Numbered from the stretch's first letter, positions 13,691-28,383 are shown. The stretch: 64,000 nt of DNA from Solea solea (GCF_958295425.1 NC_081146.1:13190985-13254984), one strand, 5' to 3'. Numbers and translations: made by a program. Notes: generated from the sequence alone by a model not told the origin.

Positions 13691-15029
13691 AATTTGTCAG
13701 TCGGCGTGTTAAATTTCTCAAGAAAGCCAATCTGTCTGGTTGTATTTTAAGAACAAAGACGGTGAATTTCTGTGCATGTGCGCCGACTATCAAAGGTATA
13801 TATATAGGCATGCATAATAAAAATCTGTCAATATGAAAACTTTACTACTATGTATAATTACACACATTGCTTGACGGTTTGCTTAATAATAACCTCCAGG
13901 CAGCATCATTAAAATTATCTTGTGTGGATATAGAAATCACCATCCTCACAGTCACAATCACTGGAGCTTCTGCTCCTCTTTTCTCCTCTCTTTCATTATG
14001 CATGCGCCGGGTAGGAGTAAGTAAAATAATCGTTTGTAATTCAATAGAGCCATCTTAACTCACTTAGTTGTGCTAAAGGCTGAGTGAGGGAAAGACAAAG
14101 AATCTCAACATTTTGCCACCATGCTCATTATGCGTATTTTAAAACAATTTGCAATTCAAGGCCACACAAAGTGGTGGGGAGAGAGGGAGAGAGGTAGGCG
14201 CTGGGGCTTCAAAGGCTGCTGCTAGAGAGTGACCTCATACCCCACTTCTAGGGTCGCCACCCCTGATGAGAGCTGGGAAGATGCAATTAAAAGAATTTAA
14301 AAACAATGTGTAACCAGAGATTGTGGTGCTTATTATCCTGTGGTGTCTTGCAATATCAGTGACCCTAGCTCCCCCCCCCCCTCTTATTTCACCCCCATCT
14401 CTCTCTCAGGGTATTTATCTATTAAAATATAAAAGTAATCCTTTCACCGAGTTCCAGTATTATTCAGGAAATATATTTTAACAACTGCCGCTAATTGTAC
14501 AAGTCATTAAACTGCTCCTGCTCTTTATTTGTGCTCAACAGACATGCACTCTGACACTCAACAGTTTAATTTTCTCAGTATATATATATATTATTTTTTT
14601 GCACTAGACTTCCATTAAATGAATGGATTTCCTGATTTTTGCCTCAGTCAGAAGCCACACTGTGCACCATCTCTTGGAATTTTTACGAAGACGCACTCAC
14701 CGGATTAAGAATCAGTTGCTATCACATTACAGTTTGCTGTAAAAGTCATTATTTCTGTCCTCATATTAAATGTCATCTCAGTGTGTACAACTCATGTCAA
14801 AATCACTTTGGCATAACAGTGATTATTTTTCGGGGATTCTCTCTTTCTCTCTCTGTGACTCCTCGCTCACTCACTCCCGTACAGCTATTGCTGGGACGAA
14901 TGCAATCAAAATGTCACCGCAGAAATGAAAAAGAGCTGTTTAAAAATGCATCAGAAAACCCGCCACAGTGGGTTCATTAATTTTACTCAAACTGTGTTGA
15001 GCAGCCGCGATGAAAGCACGATGCTGAGA

Positions 15030-15300
15030 CCCTAAACATTCTCCGACACTTCCTTATCTTTATGGTGTAATTTCCCATTTAGCGAGTTAGCACCTAGGGA
15101 GAGCACAGTGTTGCTGGTCTAATTGGGCAAATGAGAACACAATACCAAACAAGCTCAGTTACGTTGCACTTGGAGGTGTCCTCAGTTGAACTCCTGTCGC
15201 CCCAAATTCTTACATTTTATTTCCTAACTGTGACCTGGCAAAGTAAAATGTAACGACCCCGTAATGAATTGAATATGCATTCACTTCAAGTCGTGTGAGA
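15030..15300. promoter_or_regulatory. Candidate conserved noncoding element
   Basis: Unique block with CTTTATGGTGTAATTTCCCA, GTCTAATTGGGCAAATGAG and GTAATGAATTGAATATGCAT. It ends just before a short alternating GC tract at 15314-15324. Confidence 0.35.
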
Positions 15301-18300
15301 AGCTGCATAAACCGCGCGCGCGCGTGTGTAACTGTATATCGCCGTTGATGCGATACACTTTGTCAAACCCATCAGGAGAGATAAATGGTCAGTTCAGGAT
15401 AGTTTGAAGAAACTATTCATAAAAGTAATTGAGTAGTTCTGACGCCATCCATATTTTCTCATTGGCGGTATCAACTTCCCATCACTGCGGTGATAGAAGT
15501 GGAATTACCATACGCACCATCAATAACTGAAGCTGGGGTGTCGCTTCATGTGATGGATAACAAATGACAGGTGGCAAGCTGCTGCAGGTACTCAATTCTG
15601 CCTGCTGTCGAGCCAGACCTCAATGAGGCGTCAGCACACACATGCACATTTGTATTTATTTCCCATGCAACATGTGCACACACACACGCACACACATGCA
15701 CAAAGCTCATGTGGAACACACTAATTTGCTCTGCATTCGCTCTAAGAGCGATCCAGACACACAGCCCTGCAAAGTCATTTAAAAATAAAAAAATCATTCC
15801 TAAAGCTTGCACGAGCCCTCTCAGCTCAAACACAGACATTTTGACACACAGGTTGTGTGCACGATAAAAAGGAAGAATGCCATTAGAATGTGTTGGTCTA
15901 GGTGGGTAGGGTAGGTCTGCTCTAGTGCACCTTATCAGCAACAGGCTGATTCCGACTGTCCTGACATTGACACAGGCAATCCATCATGTCATCAGCCCCC
16001 TCTGAAGTGTGTGTGTGCGTGTATGTTTTAACTTAAGTCCGAGGCGTGACTGTTTGTTTCTGTGTGCATGTGCACAGCTACGTATGTGTCCATTCATCGG
16101 TGAGTCCACGGCGTGCTGGCCGTTAGTCGGATTGCACGGTGTATGTGGAAAAAAGAGAGGGAGAGATAGCCCAGACATAAAAGACGCTACTCAAACAGAG
16201 CGGGGAGAGAGAGGCTATACCCAGCAGCCACACAAAACAGTGCTTAACTCCAGTCCGCCTTCCCGCTCCCTACCTCGGGCCTCAACCCATCAGTCAGTCA
16301 CAGACAGGAGAAGTGCTCGGCCAACTGACAGCAAATCCATACTAACTCTCGCAATCTACCATCGTGACCATTTTGCGACGCTGTAGTTCAATGGCCTCCA
16401 ACATCACAGCAGGTGTAAAAGAGCAGAGTGTCTGTCCTCGGCTGTATTATACACTCGGAGTATCTAAGCTGTCAGGAACCTGTAGATCATTCTGTTAGGT
16501 TGATTTCTTTTCTTTCTTTTTTTTACTTCAGTACAAATTGCTGCAATAGTCGTTATTATCGTAATTTATGTAGGCGTTTTCATAAATGACTATGTATGAA
16601 TTATATAGGGATGCTTCTGTTTTGCATCTTTGTGATTGAAGATTATGACCTTGTTTTGATTTTGTTGTCTTTATCTTTGTTAATTATCTTTTTAATGAAA
16701 AGGGTACGATGCAGACTGAACAGCAACTAGTTTGAATGTACTATTTTTTTCTATGACAAGGTCAAATTTGAACCCTTCATCTTTATAATTTTAAATCATT
16801 TCCATATGCATGTCTATAATGAATAATAATGAGCGTGATGGTTCTATTTTCTAATCTGAAAACATTCAAATCCATCAATTTCCAATACATAGCATTTTGC
16901 ATGAAGAATTGCCGACACTGTAATTTTAGTCAGTGTGATTGATTTTTTTGGAATATGGATATATTTGTTTTGTTCCTTTCCATATCTTTGTGTTTCATTG
17001 TAAATGCTGTGAGAGGGTACAAGTAGGATTTGTTTTGGGGAAATCATCCATTATGTAGGGTTCGTGGCTGATAACGATCAATAGTTGGAATGGAAAATTG
17101 CCTGGAAGGCCTCATGAACAGAGATAAGAGAGAAGATTTACGCACATTGTATTTGCTTTGTTTTTTTTTTGTGTGTGTGTGTTGTTTTTAGAAAAAAAAA
17201 AAAAAACAGTAATGCCGTGCAAACAGACACACAGAGTTGTATATACACTCACACGCAGCCAGTAGACATACTCACACAGTATTAGTATTGTGGTGCGCCC
17301 TGCTCGCTGTCTCAGACTTTTCAGGAAACAAATGTGGCCTTTTTCTAACACGAGCAAAAGCCCAGCTGCGGCCAGTAGATGCTATCAAGTGTGCATCTGC
17401 TTTTTTTTTTTTTTTTCATATGAATGAAACAGAAAGTGATAGAAAGGAGACACTGCAGAATGTATGTGTGTAAACTGTGGCGAGCCCCTTTTGAGGTTGG
17501 TGTCACTAACGTACAAGTCAAACGCAATGAGCGCAAGATGTTATCGCGGAAAGCAGGCAGTGTAAAGTGGAAGAATAATACGACTTCTGTTTTTTTTTTT
17601 TTTCGTGGTGGTGGGGCGGGGGTGATTTGCTGAGGTTTGTGTCAGATACATAACAGTCAAAAGCTGCTGGCCACATTGTGGAAATAAAGCACATAACTGG
17701 CAGTGGTCGAGAGATAACTTTTCCATAGAAATGTGAGGTGCGATCGAAGAGATACTTGTGAGTCCTCAGACCGAACACTGTGTCGCTACGTTCAAAGGGA
17801 CTCGGCGCATGTTTTGTAGCTCAGCTTTGAAGGCGGTGGAATTTGTTTGTTCCTAATGAAGAGAAATGCTGAACATTTGTGATTCTAACTTGGCGAGACC
17901 CCGATCTATTTGAGGACAGGAAGAGAAGTGCCTCTCTAAATGACACACTTTCGAGCGAGAGCAGAAAACAAGCACTATCAAAAGGAGAAATAAACAAAAC
18001 TGAGACTAAATTCAAACAAATTCATTCCAAATGCGGCGTGTTGAAAAATAAACACTGGCATGTTAAATTATTAAAACTGTTGCATATTCAGAATGATAAT
18101 TTCGGAAGCGTGATGCGGTGTGAATTGCAACAACAAAATGTGCGTAAAGTGAATTATGTATAATAAAATTTGTTTTTGTATAACAAATGAACAATATTTC
18201 TCTATTCCTCGCTCGCCGTCAGATTCAATTAGTGACAGGATTCCGTCTTCACAAGTTTTGTTGCTGTAAGCATTGTTTTGTTTGTTACTTAGTTGTCCTC

Positions 18301-19882
18301 TCTCTGTGAAGAGATCTGTCACACACATTTGCATGACAAGTTTCTTCGGTGTCGTGCGTCTGAGAGCGGTTTGCGACGACGGCGTGATGTGGTTCCTCGC
18401 TTGTATTGACTCTGCCCTATTTTCTGCAACCGACAGTATGCGTATGTGAGTTTGCGACGTATATGCCACTTATAACCGAAATGAAATGCACTCGACACTG
18501 GTGTTCTGTTGTTGCGCTTCATTTTAAATTCAGTAATTAATGCTTGATCTCTCCATACAGTTGGTGACTCTTTGCATACTCCACAGACACAGGATGTGTC
18601 CGTGCATATTAGCTTTTTCTGCTAAAACTTCATGTGCATAACACATGTGGTCATGATACGCGAAGACCACACCTGCTTGTGTAATTACACACGCATATGT
18701 GCTGTTATGTCTAAAACAGTTATGTCTATGTTTGCCAGTTGTTATTTTTTGGGAGTACCAATGCAAAAATAGCGGCCCACTGTGAACACTTGTCTTCCCA
18801 CTGTTTTCCTAATCTTTATGATTATTGCAATGGCTTTAGCAGCAGGCCTTGTCTGTCAGCAGACAGCAGTGTTCACTGTCGGGGAGACGCCACACACACA
18901 CACACACACACTTAGCCCTCAATCAATGGGAAGACAGACAATTAGCAGAGTTTTCCATATTCTGCATGGCTATTATGCTTCATTAGATATTTTTTTCCAT
19001 GGAAAAGGCAGAGATGACAGCTGAGAGCGAGTAACAACAAGAGGGCAGACGACCCCTGATGTGTAATGATATGCGTGTTTTCCCCTTTAAAAATAAACTA
19101 ATACCATTGTGCAACATTTGAAATGATTTGCAGTTGAATGATGGCAATTTAAAGGAATCAAATATTGTGAAATACAAGGTTTGACTGAAAATAAAAACAG
19201 TTACTACACAGCTGTCAAAAAATATAATGTTACAATAATAACAATGTGTAAATGTATCAAGTTGTGGCTAAATTATAAGCCAACAATTCAAGTCACAAGA
19301 CATGATATAGTGATGTGTGGAATGTTTGTTCTTGCTAATTATATTCAGCAGTGGGTCTAGCTCTATGTTTGCTTATCTCTCTGAGTCTCACATGAGGTGT
19401 CACACTGAAAGAATTTCTGCCCTGGGCCGGTGACCTCTGAGGCCCTTTTAACACAAAAGTAACACCGCAGGAAATCACTGAAGATGGTTCCTGCAGCTTT
19501 GAGTCAGGTAATACTCCCTCTCCCATTAAAAAAAGCCCTAACAACAAACAGCAGACTGAGCTAAAACTAAAAGATGACTGATAAGGTTATTAGCAGCTCA
19601 TGCTGGGAACAAAGGGGAGAAGCACACAGCTAAGATCAATAGCAGATGTTAGCAGGTAGTCTTAAATAGTTTTATATTACAAACACCCCCTGTCAGAACT
19701 GACTAATGCTTCACAAATCTTGTTAACAACCCCAATATGTGTGCTTGCATGTATGAGTCCCTAATGGGAAATTGGGTGAAACCTGATACCCTTTTTAAGT
19801 TAAATGAGGAAATGAAAAAAAAAAGGGTTATTATTGGTTTACCAACTGTGACGAACATCCTTGTGTTTGCACGCGTGTATTG

Positions 19883-19964
<82 letters not shown>
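19883..19964. repeat. Long (AT)n microsatellite
   Basis: About 80 bases of alternating AT with one short GTGTGT interruption near 19937-19942. Such arrays can form cruciforms and vary in length. Confidence 0.95.
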
Positions 19965-20179
19965 CGAGTGTATGTTCCCCTGCGCTCATCATCAGAGCGC
20001 AGCTCTTTATTGACAGCGCTCAGCCACGCATCAGCTTGCATTAACCAAAGTTAAACATCATTGGAGACCACTGGATGACCTACTAAGAAAGTACATGAGT
20101 AAATGTGTAGCAATACAGCTCTTATTACTGTTCCCCCTCAGGCAAATACCTTTTGCTTAAGCCCCACGCATGGGAACAT

Positions 20180-20460
20180 TTTGTTTTATTACCTTGCAAG
20201 ATAAGTCTTGAGTGAAGACAGAAGGAGAAAAAAGGGAAAGGGACTCTTAAGTACCTGGGGAATTAAAATATTCCCGGCTCATCACATCAGTGCCTTAGTT
20301 CTTGGTTTTCGTGTGGGGGGCACGTAATTATAACAGCGTTTTAAAATTGAGCCCAGAAGAAAGATGGGTTCAAGTGCAAATTAATTTCAGATTACCACAA
20401 CAAAGACAATCAATCCTCAACAAGAATGCCAGCAAACGGGCTCTCAGAAGGGCCCAAGGT
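20180..20460. promoter_or_regulatory. Candidate conserved noncoding element
   Basis: Unique block with GGGAATTAAAATATTCCCGG, GCACGTAATTATAACAGCG, GCAAATTAATTTCAGATTAC and ACAAAGACAATCAATCC. Its GGGAAT-TAAAAT-ATTCCC segment (about 20259-20274) is itself an inverted repeat. Confidence 0.4.
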
Positions 20461-20664
20461 CTCTTGCGTACACAAACACACACCTCTAACAGTTTAAACA
20501 ATTTGAAAAATCTTTACTTAAATTATATCCGCGATCAAAGGCTGTGCCCGTGCTTACCTGGTACAGCCTTTAACACTTTGTGTTTTTCTCCCCCTCTCTC
20601 ATCTCATCCCCTCCTCTACAACCATCCCTCCCTCATTCCACTGCCACCACCCAATGCCTCCTTT

Positions 20665-20960
20665 TCTTTCAGATGAGTCTCTCATTAACAGTCCTATCAC
20701 CAGTCGACTGCACTGGGCCCTCATTAAGGCAGCCTGAAAGCGAGAGTGTACCTCTGACTTTTAAAGTCAAAGTAAAGGCAGGTGGTGGAGGGAGAAAAAG
20801 GGATGAAGAGTCACACTGGCCTGTCAGTGTAACACAAGGTCAGAGACGGGGATAGTCTGTCTTGGATCTTTTCATCAGGCTAATTTTCCAGATAAAGTCA
20901 GAGTCCAGCATGATCAACAGGGTTTAAAAGGGAGCAGAGAATGTTGGTGATATGAGGATG
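20665..20960. promoter_or_regulatory. Candidate conserved noncoding element
   Basis: Unique block with CTCTCATTAACAGTCC, GCCCTCATTAAGGCAGCC and CATCAGGCTAATTTTCCAGA. Its middle (20775-20850) is G/A-rich and less convincing. Confidence 0.3.
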
Positions 20961-22947
20961 AAGAGCACATTTAAATGGTAGTTGAAAGCCAGCCAGAGTG
21001 GGGAGAATCTCAAAAACGCTGGTACCATGTCGAATATGATGCTTTAGAAAAATGATGATGTCATAGCCTCACCTTCCTAACCCTTAACCCCCGCGTGACA
21101 GCACGTAACGACATTTACAATGGCCGATGCGTGCCCCCACTTCTTCTGCTCCGTTTTTGATGCGTCTGTTTTTGACGCAACAGTGTTACAGCGCCACTTC
21201 CAGGCCTGGTGTGTGTACTACAGCGGTTTGAGTCGCTTTGGGGGGGGGGTTCCGTGTGGACGGAGATATTTCCTTAAAACCGCGCCGTCTTGACAGGAAA
21301 CTTTTATTTAGCAAACAGCAAGAGAGACACAAGTGCATTACACTGCACTGTTATGATTCACCAACTCGTGGAAAATATGGTGCCAGTGCATTTCAAATGA
21401 CAAATTCTGCGTTACATGTCTTACAAGATGCCAAACCTGTTTAGGAGCTTTGCATCCTCATTTGATATAAAGAAAAACAATTATAAAACGTATTTTATTA
21501 CATAACTAACTAAGTAAAAGTAACCCATAATAAGCCCAAAATAATCTTGGGATGCTCTCAAGTCAAAGTTTGCTTGAGTTACAAGTCAAAATATTTGTAT
21601 AATTTACTTTATAACAAATTATTGCGATGTATTGTACACAATTCATGCACTACACTTTATTCTGAATTGTTGATATAATCTAATATCTAATATCTAAGAT
21701 CTAATATAGCCTGTGCTTCGTGTGTACGAGGAACTTGACCAGTGTAAGAACAGGAAAGGAGTATATTTTCACGCCATGTATGTCCGTCAGAATGACTGTG
21801 ACTGTTTACGTAGAAATGTTTAGTTCTGCCCTTTCCTCCCACTTCCCTTTTACCTGCCTCTTTCTTCACAGCTGCCCAACCACAAAAAAAAAAAATCATG
21901 CAGATTCACAAGCCCTCCCTCAACTTCCATTCCATTTTTGCTGTGAAAAGGGGTTAGCCACACTTTTGTCAGTGCGGCTCGTGCACCGCCCCCTTTTTCC
22001 CCTCAGTCCTGTAACTGTGCCATTCCTTCCCCGCCGTCCCCTCTTCTCCCCACTCATCTCCTAAACCTCACCTTCCACTCTCACACCGCCACCCATTTGT
22101 GCCTCTATCTATCCATCAACATGGCTTGTGTAGTAAGGCCTAACCTTGTCTCCCATCCTGTGCGTTTCTCCTCGGGGGAACCTGTTGTGGAGTGGAGAGC
22201 TGAATACCTGTGAACACTGAGGGGGGAAAAGTCAAGGCTCATTAGATTCTCATTACCTTTGAAAACTGAGATTTTTTTTTTTTTTTTTACCAACATATAA
22301 TCGTAGCCACCAAGTGCCCTGGGAATCACAATAATACCCCCGCCCCCTTCTCGACCCCTCTCCCAAGCAACTCGCCATACTTCTACCTTCCCTCTTTCCT
22401 TCTACTCACCATTGTCCTTTTTTTTTTTTAATGAGTACAACAACAAAGCGTACAGATGGGCTCAGCCAGGGGAAATAAAGTTTTATTCAAATTCATGGCA
22501 CAGTAATCCCTGTTATTAGAGTGGTCCCTTCAAGTTGAACATACCTCACGTTACTCAGCTGGAGTCAGTTTACAAAACCCTCCGACAACAAAGTGGCAGC
22601 TTTTATGTTTTAACGTGTCATGTCCTATTAGTGACGAGAACAAAACTATTACCTCTTGTTTGTTTTGTCTTTCATTTTCTGTCGGTCTTATCGGCATTCA
22701 CCCTTTCCTGATGTCTCCCCTCCTCACACACGCACACATAAGCACCCACAAGGGATCAAGGTTTAGAATTTGCTCTAACTCACATCTGGGGATTTCCTCC
22801 CCGGCTCTACCCTGTCTCTACTCCACGACAACAAAGTTTCTGCTCCAGCCAGTGTTAATGCTAAGCAAGTTAGCACAGTTAGATACATATGTGCAGAAAA
22901 GCAAAAACAACAATAACAAACCAAACGTTGCTGATATATTTTGAGAT

Positions 22948-22981
<34 letters not shown>

Positions 22982-24689
22982 TCTTCTCTTTTGTTTTGTA
23001 TGGCTTTGTAACCCACGGTTGAAATTTCCATACAACAATGAGCTACTTCCATCCCCATTATGTTTTTTTTAAGGGTTTTTATCCTTTAAGTAGGTCAGAT
23101 GGTTGAACACTTCAGACTATTTGTCCTGCAGGACAAAAGACAGAGGTACTCCCCATTATTATTAGGGGCATATTCAAAATACCGAAATCAAAGTAAAATC
23201 GCCGTATTGTGAGTGCGCTGAGGTCGAAAGCTCTTCATGTAAACAAGCTGAGCCGTCAGACCTGCTCGTCAAAGTTTAACAAGAAAAAAAAAAAAATTGA
23301 TCTGTGTATATTATGGCCTGGTCGAGAGTGCAAATTCTTCTCATGTATAGGTATCGCAGAGGATTAAGTTGGTTTATCATTATTCTCACCCTATGGTTGT
23401 TACTTTTTTTTTTTAAGGGAAATTCGTAGTTTTCACATGAGTCTGCTGAGATTCGCTTTGGTTCGTGTGATGTAAAAGTCATCATCCATCCATGTCCGTG
23501 ACAGAATGGCTCCTAATGCAGACATTTGCATGCAGCCCAAACATCTTTTTTTTTGACCTTGCAGACCATCCGCTGCACATGCCCTCCAGTCTACCTGCAC
23601 ATCACTGGAACCTCATTTTAGTATGAGCACGTACATGCGACACGGTATGTAAGTTTTTGCAGACTCAAAATACAGATCATTTGGCGAGGTGTACGTCATT
23701 GTACAGAGTGACAGAAGCGATATGGCTTTACAGGTTGTTTGCTTTACAAATCTATGAAGTGCACATGCACACTGGCATATTATGCCATATTATGCATATT
23801 TCCCAAATGAAGTTCATTAGAAATGGGACCATCAGAAAGTTTGAAATCAAAGCTTGCAGTTGGTTTACTGTTGCTAAGTAACACGTTACTCATCTACCTC
23901 CCTCTCAGAGATTAGATACGAGGAGTTACAAGAGACTGAGAAACAAATACTACACAATTCCACTTCACCACACCTTACTAAAGAGCAAGGCTCGTTGCTG
24001 TTGGGATGGTAAATTGGGGTCTGAGTTGTGTGTGTGTGTGTGTGTGTGGGGGACAGGGGGTCAAAATAGGATTATCCTCTTATAGTTCAAGGCCACCTTA
24101 ACTCATTCTCCCATAATCCTTTGTGGGTCACTGAATACACACAAACATGGAATTAGATTGAATAGGTTGAACCTTTACTGACAGTGTTTTTTTCTTAGAA
24201 GATCCAAAGTCAATATTTTTGTTAAAATATCTCAAAGTACTCTTTTCAATAATAAAAAAAAAAGTTTAAATATTTAGCAGCTGATGAACCATATTGGATT
24301 TTGCAAGTGTCAAAATATATTAACAACAATGTGGCTTCACAACCTCCACTGAAATAAAAACTTATCTTTACACACACACACACACACACTGAATTTGAAA
24401 AGGCACACACAGTCTGTTTGTTCTGCTTCTTTGTGAACTCCCCTTATAATCCTGATCAGTCCCATATGTTGGGGTCACACTTCAACATGCCATGCTCCCA
24501 TTGCAGACCCTCAAGCTTTTATTTTTCTGTTCACAAAACAAATTTAATGTGTCAACAGAGGTGAAATTATATGAAGGAACAACATTTGACTACATGCGGA
24601 TGGACAGAAGTTGATTTTAAAAAGGAAAAGATAGTTTCCGTCTGAACTTTTTTTCTTTTTGTCTTTCTATTTGGTGATAAACAGAAGAG

Positions 24690-24850
24690 GGGAGTGTTCT
24701 TACCTCCATATTTATATCAGTGCCTGGAACCCAGCGAACCAGAGCCTATCTGGGAACAAATGAAGAGGGGGCTAGGTGATTAATGAAGTGGCCCACGATA
24801 GCAAACTGACTCTGATAACAGTTTCTCTTGCAAATAATAAATTACAAGCC
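24690..24850. promoter_or_regulatory. Candidate conserved noncoding element
   Basis: Unique block with CATATTTATATCAGTGCC, AGGTGATTAATGAAGTGGCC and CTCTGATAACAG (GATA core). Confidence 0.35.
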
Positions 24851-26639
24851 TAAAATTCTTGTGGGGAAAAATAGAAGGGGGGTAAGAGGGTACACAGGGA
24901 GAGGAGCAGACTCGGGGAGGAGAGCAGAGAGTGATAAAAGAGAGGGAGATAGGGAAAGATTAAAAAAAAGAGGGGTGGTAAGACCCTGGTATTGAGACAT
25001 TTTTAAATAACTAAAATGAATAAAGACAAATAATATGAAACAAAAGGGTAACAATACTGTTGTTTTTTTCTCTTCTATATTCCCATTTCTTTTATTGCCC
25101 TATATCCTCACGGAAACTGAACAAAACGTAAATTATCTTTATAATTTTTTCGGTCACCAAAACCAGAGAAGAAGACACTGAGCATGTTCATACGCCATAC
25201 GAAGCTCATTGACCAAATCAAGGAAGGACGTAAGACACAGGCTACGTTCACACCCCTGCATCTCCACTTCAGAAAATACTGTCCACGGGTATGCTGGCAT
25301 TAGTGGATGGTGACAGGTTGTTTTTCATGCAAGGCTGCTTCTTGTCAGGAAAAGAAAATACCTATGTTCTTACACTGCCTTGACACCGCAGTGGCAGTAC
25401 CACTATGACCAAACAGCAATACACGTGAAACCTGTCCACTTGTAGTGGCTATAGCTGCACTGGACCTTTTTTGCCCATGACCGTGTGTGAGACCTCGTTG
25501 CATTTGATGAAGTTTGGGAAATATCCTGGTTTCAGAAGGACAACGTCGGACACGACACATTTAACTGAAAACGCAATGTTTTCATAATCTTAACTAAAGT
25601 GCATTTATGTTGTCTGTCAACACAGAGTGATTATGTTGCCACTACAATGACCAAGCGTGAGGAGCCTGCCTTTTTTATATATATATATACATATACAGTG
25701 TCTCTGGATGCAGACTTGTGCTTGTGTGAATCTGAGGTCTCTATTGTACTGTGTGTACTCAGGGGCAACTGAAACTGAGTGAATACTATTGTGGCGTTAA
25801 TACCTGTTGTTTACAACTATGACTTTTACTAGAATGACTTCATGTGGAAAAGGCGATGATGTCGGTGGATGGTCATCATTTGCAGTTGTCATGGCCTATA
25901 CCCACAGTTAACCCACGGTGTACCTTCAGCTTTGACTCTCTATATAGGTAGAGTGGCTTTTAGAAAAAGGCAAGTCACTTGTTTAAAGCTAAAATAGGCA
26001 ACTAGTCACCCTCAACTTGCCATTGTGACTCTATAACTGATCGCACATCACCATCTAATGTTTATAGTGATCCCCTATGAGCCTTGCTTAGGGAATGGGT
26101 ACCGAAACAAGCTATCTGTCGTGTTTTTCATGAAGTACCTATATGTGTCATTACTGGTGTCTTGCTACTGCTGCATATTTACGACAATCACTCAACTGGA
26201 ATCTCTATAAGGACACAGAAGTTGTTTGTTGCCTCTTTAAAAGAACCCGGTGATGGTTCATAATAAAGATAAGGTTAATTGCAGCTCCACTGCTCGAAAC
26301 AATTGCCAGCCTTGACTAAAATGGAAAAAAGCCAGCAAAAGAGACATCACGATAGCTCTTCTTTTGTGCGACCTGCATGTGTCAGTTTATGGATTTCATT
26401 GCCTGATAGTGATGACTCTATTGAAGTAAGGATTACCCAGTGCGCTGTGGTAAAGCAGAAACAGGAAAATGCAGAGTGAGCTAGAGACAGGAAGAAAAAG
26501 GAGAAAAAGCAAATAAAGACAGATTTTTCAGTGTGATTGGAAAAAAGAAGCAACGGTGACAGCATCACCTCAGGCCCTGGGCCTTGGGCCCCTGCAACAC
26601 ACATCGCAGCGGCAACCAGAGGAAGTTGCCAGACCCACA

Positions 26640-26780
26640 GAAGCCTTGGAGGTAATTAATCATTTTAACCTGAAGCCTGTCAAGATACTGCTCACTCTGT
26701 CTCCCTCCCTTTGCTGATTTCCCTGTCAATTATATGTCCAGACAATTCAACAACCTCTCACTCCATCTTTCTGCCCCCTT
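26640..26780. promoter_or_regulatory. Candidate conserved noncoding element
   Basis: Short unique block with GGAGGTAATTAATCATTTTA and CCCTGTCAATTATATGTCC. It is flanked by pyrimidine-rich sequence and is one of the weaker candidates. Confidence 0.28.
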
Positions 26781-28256
26781 TTTTTTTTCCACCGAAAACT
26801 GCCATCTGTAATTGTTTAAAGTGTTACTTTTTGAACCTTTCCCATTCAACATTCTTGACTGCTTGCTGTTAATCTGAGCTTTAGTTTGCTTTCTAGAATA
26901 ATGTGTGATGTGAATTTATTTTTTGTTCGTCTAAAAATACCAAAGAAACCGAGATAGTAGCCTAACAAAAACTAGAGGTTGTTTTATTAAATCATCTTCA
27001 ACGCTGAGTTTTCTCAAAACATTGTAAAACACCACGATCAGTTTCAGAATGTATTGTGTAGCCAAACATACAGTTTTTTTTGTTTTTTTTTTGCTGGTTT
27101 TGAAATTCCCTCTTCAACCTTAAACCAAAGAGGTTTTTTTTTTTTTTTCTGGAAACCTGCAGTAATCTCAAACACCCAAATCCTTGTAACTCCAGTGTTG
27201 GGCCCCAGCAGGCTGCTCAGTGCTGTTGTGTGACCCAGAGGGCTGGTCCCAAGTGGTGGTCCCCCTTCTCCCAATTACTGCTAACAGACTCACTCAAAAC
27301 TTGCCTCACTGCTTCCATATTGCTGTCTTTCAGAGTTGTTTCACTGCTGTGTGGGTTTTGTGTGAGTTTTTGTTGCCCCTCTTATTCTCCCTTTTCACAC
27401 TCTGGTTTTCTGTTCGCCTTCTTCAACATGCTCTTTTCTTCCTTCCTTCCCTCCCTCCCTTCTCGCTAACCTCCATCCTTACATCCCTCCTTGTCCTCCG
27501 GGGAGCGGGTGCAGAACTGGAGCTGCTGCTGTGCTTGCCAAGAACAGATGTCCAAGAAATACCAGCCTAGTGAGAGAAAGGGAATGAGAGAAAGAGAGGA
27601 AGGAAAAGAGAGGGGAAGCACATGGAGGCAGATTAGGTGAACCATAGGATCTGCTGGTGCCGTCTGGAAATGTGGGATTCCACTCAGAGATTTGAAAACC
27701 TGTGCTGCTAAGCTTATGGTTTTTGTGTTTCTACAATATTTGGGATTACTTTTATTTTGTTCACATACAAAGTCTTAAATAACAAACAAAAATGAGTTGC
27801 TCTTTGTGAGGTGAGTGCAACTTTAATTGAGTCATTGAATCAGGAGCGTGCAGTCAGTTATCATATTATGGTGAATTATTATTATCATCATTATTATAAT
27901 TATTTGAGATTTGTTTTATCGCATCTGACGTGACTCAAGAAGGACAATGGTGGGAAGCGAGTGAGGGATTGTGTCCCTGCCACTGCAGTGTTTACTTATT
28001 TACATTTGGTTACAGCATTTGCTCACCAGTACGACTTTATTTTTTCTGTATTTAACCTCTGTGCATTTTTTTCATTTAATATCCTCACCTTTGCTTCGGA
28101 ACACAACAATGCAGGACCATGTTAGTAGAAGTCTTTTGTGGGATTAACTTTGTTTGCCATAGATATTGTTTTGTGTGTAATTGGCAAACAAACCGTAAAT
28201 GTGTGCTGTGATCCTGACATTAAATGGCTAAATCTTCCATTTCCCCCATTTTAAAT

Positions 28257-28335
28257 ATACATATGTATATGTATATGTATATATATATGTGTGTATATAT
28301 GTATATGTATATGTATATATATATATATGTGTGTA

Positions 28336-28381
<46 letters not shown>
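28257..28381. repeat. Compound (AT)n/(GTAT)n microsatellite
   Basis: About 125 bases of alternating purine-pyrimidine DNA built of ATATGT units, GTGTGT interruptions and a pure AT stretch at the right. Confidence 0.95.

Positions 28382-28383
<2 letters not shown>

Larger units (their letters stand above)
9651..19880. other. Gene desert, block B: no coding gene seen
   Basis: The block carries an A run at about 9643-9659, (CA)n at 11303-11320, T run at 11888-11904, (AT)n at 13371-13389, C run at 14366-14380, CA-rich imperfect repeat at 15670-15700, T runs at 17400-17416 and 17590-17604, and (CA)n at 18893-18911. A SINE fragment lies at 11345-11500 and a dispersed-repeat fragment at 13585-13690. 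Unique islands at 9660-10090, 12230-12720 and 15030-15300 are listed separately. Confidence 0.8.
19881..28250. other. Gene desert, block C: no coding gene seen
   Basis: It begins with a long (AT)n array (separate entry). Other simple repeats are a T run at 22270-22289, (GT)n at 22951-22978, (GT)n at 24028-24047, (CA)n at 24370-24389 and T runs at 27075-27090 and 27133-27149. Unique islands at 20180-20460, 20665-20960, 24690-24850 and 26640-26780 are candidates for regulatory DNA. The stretch 25140-26250 is non-repetitive sequence I cannot assign. Confidence 0.8.
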
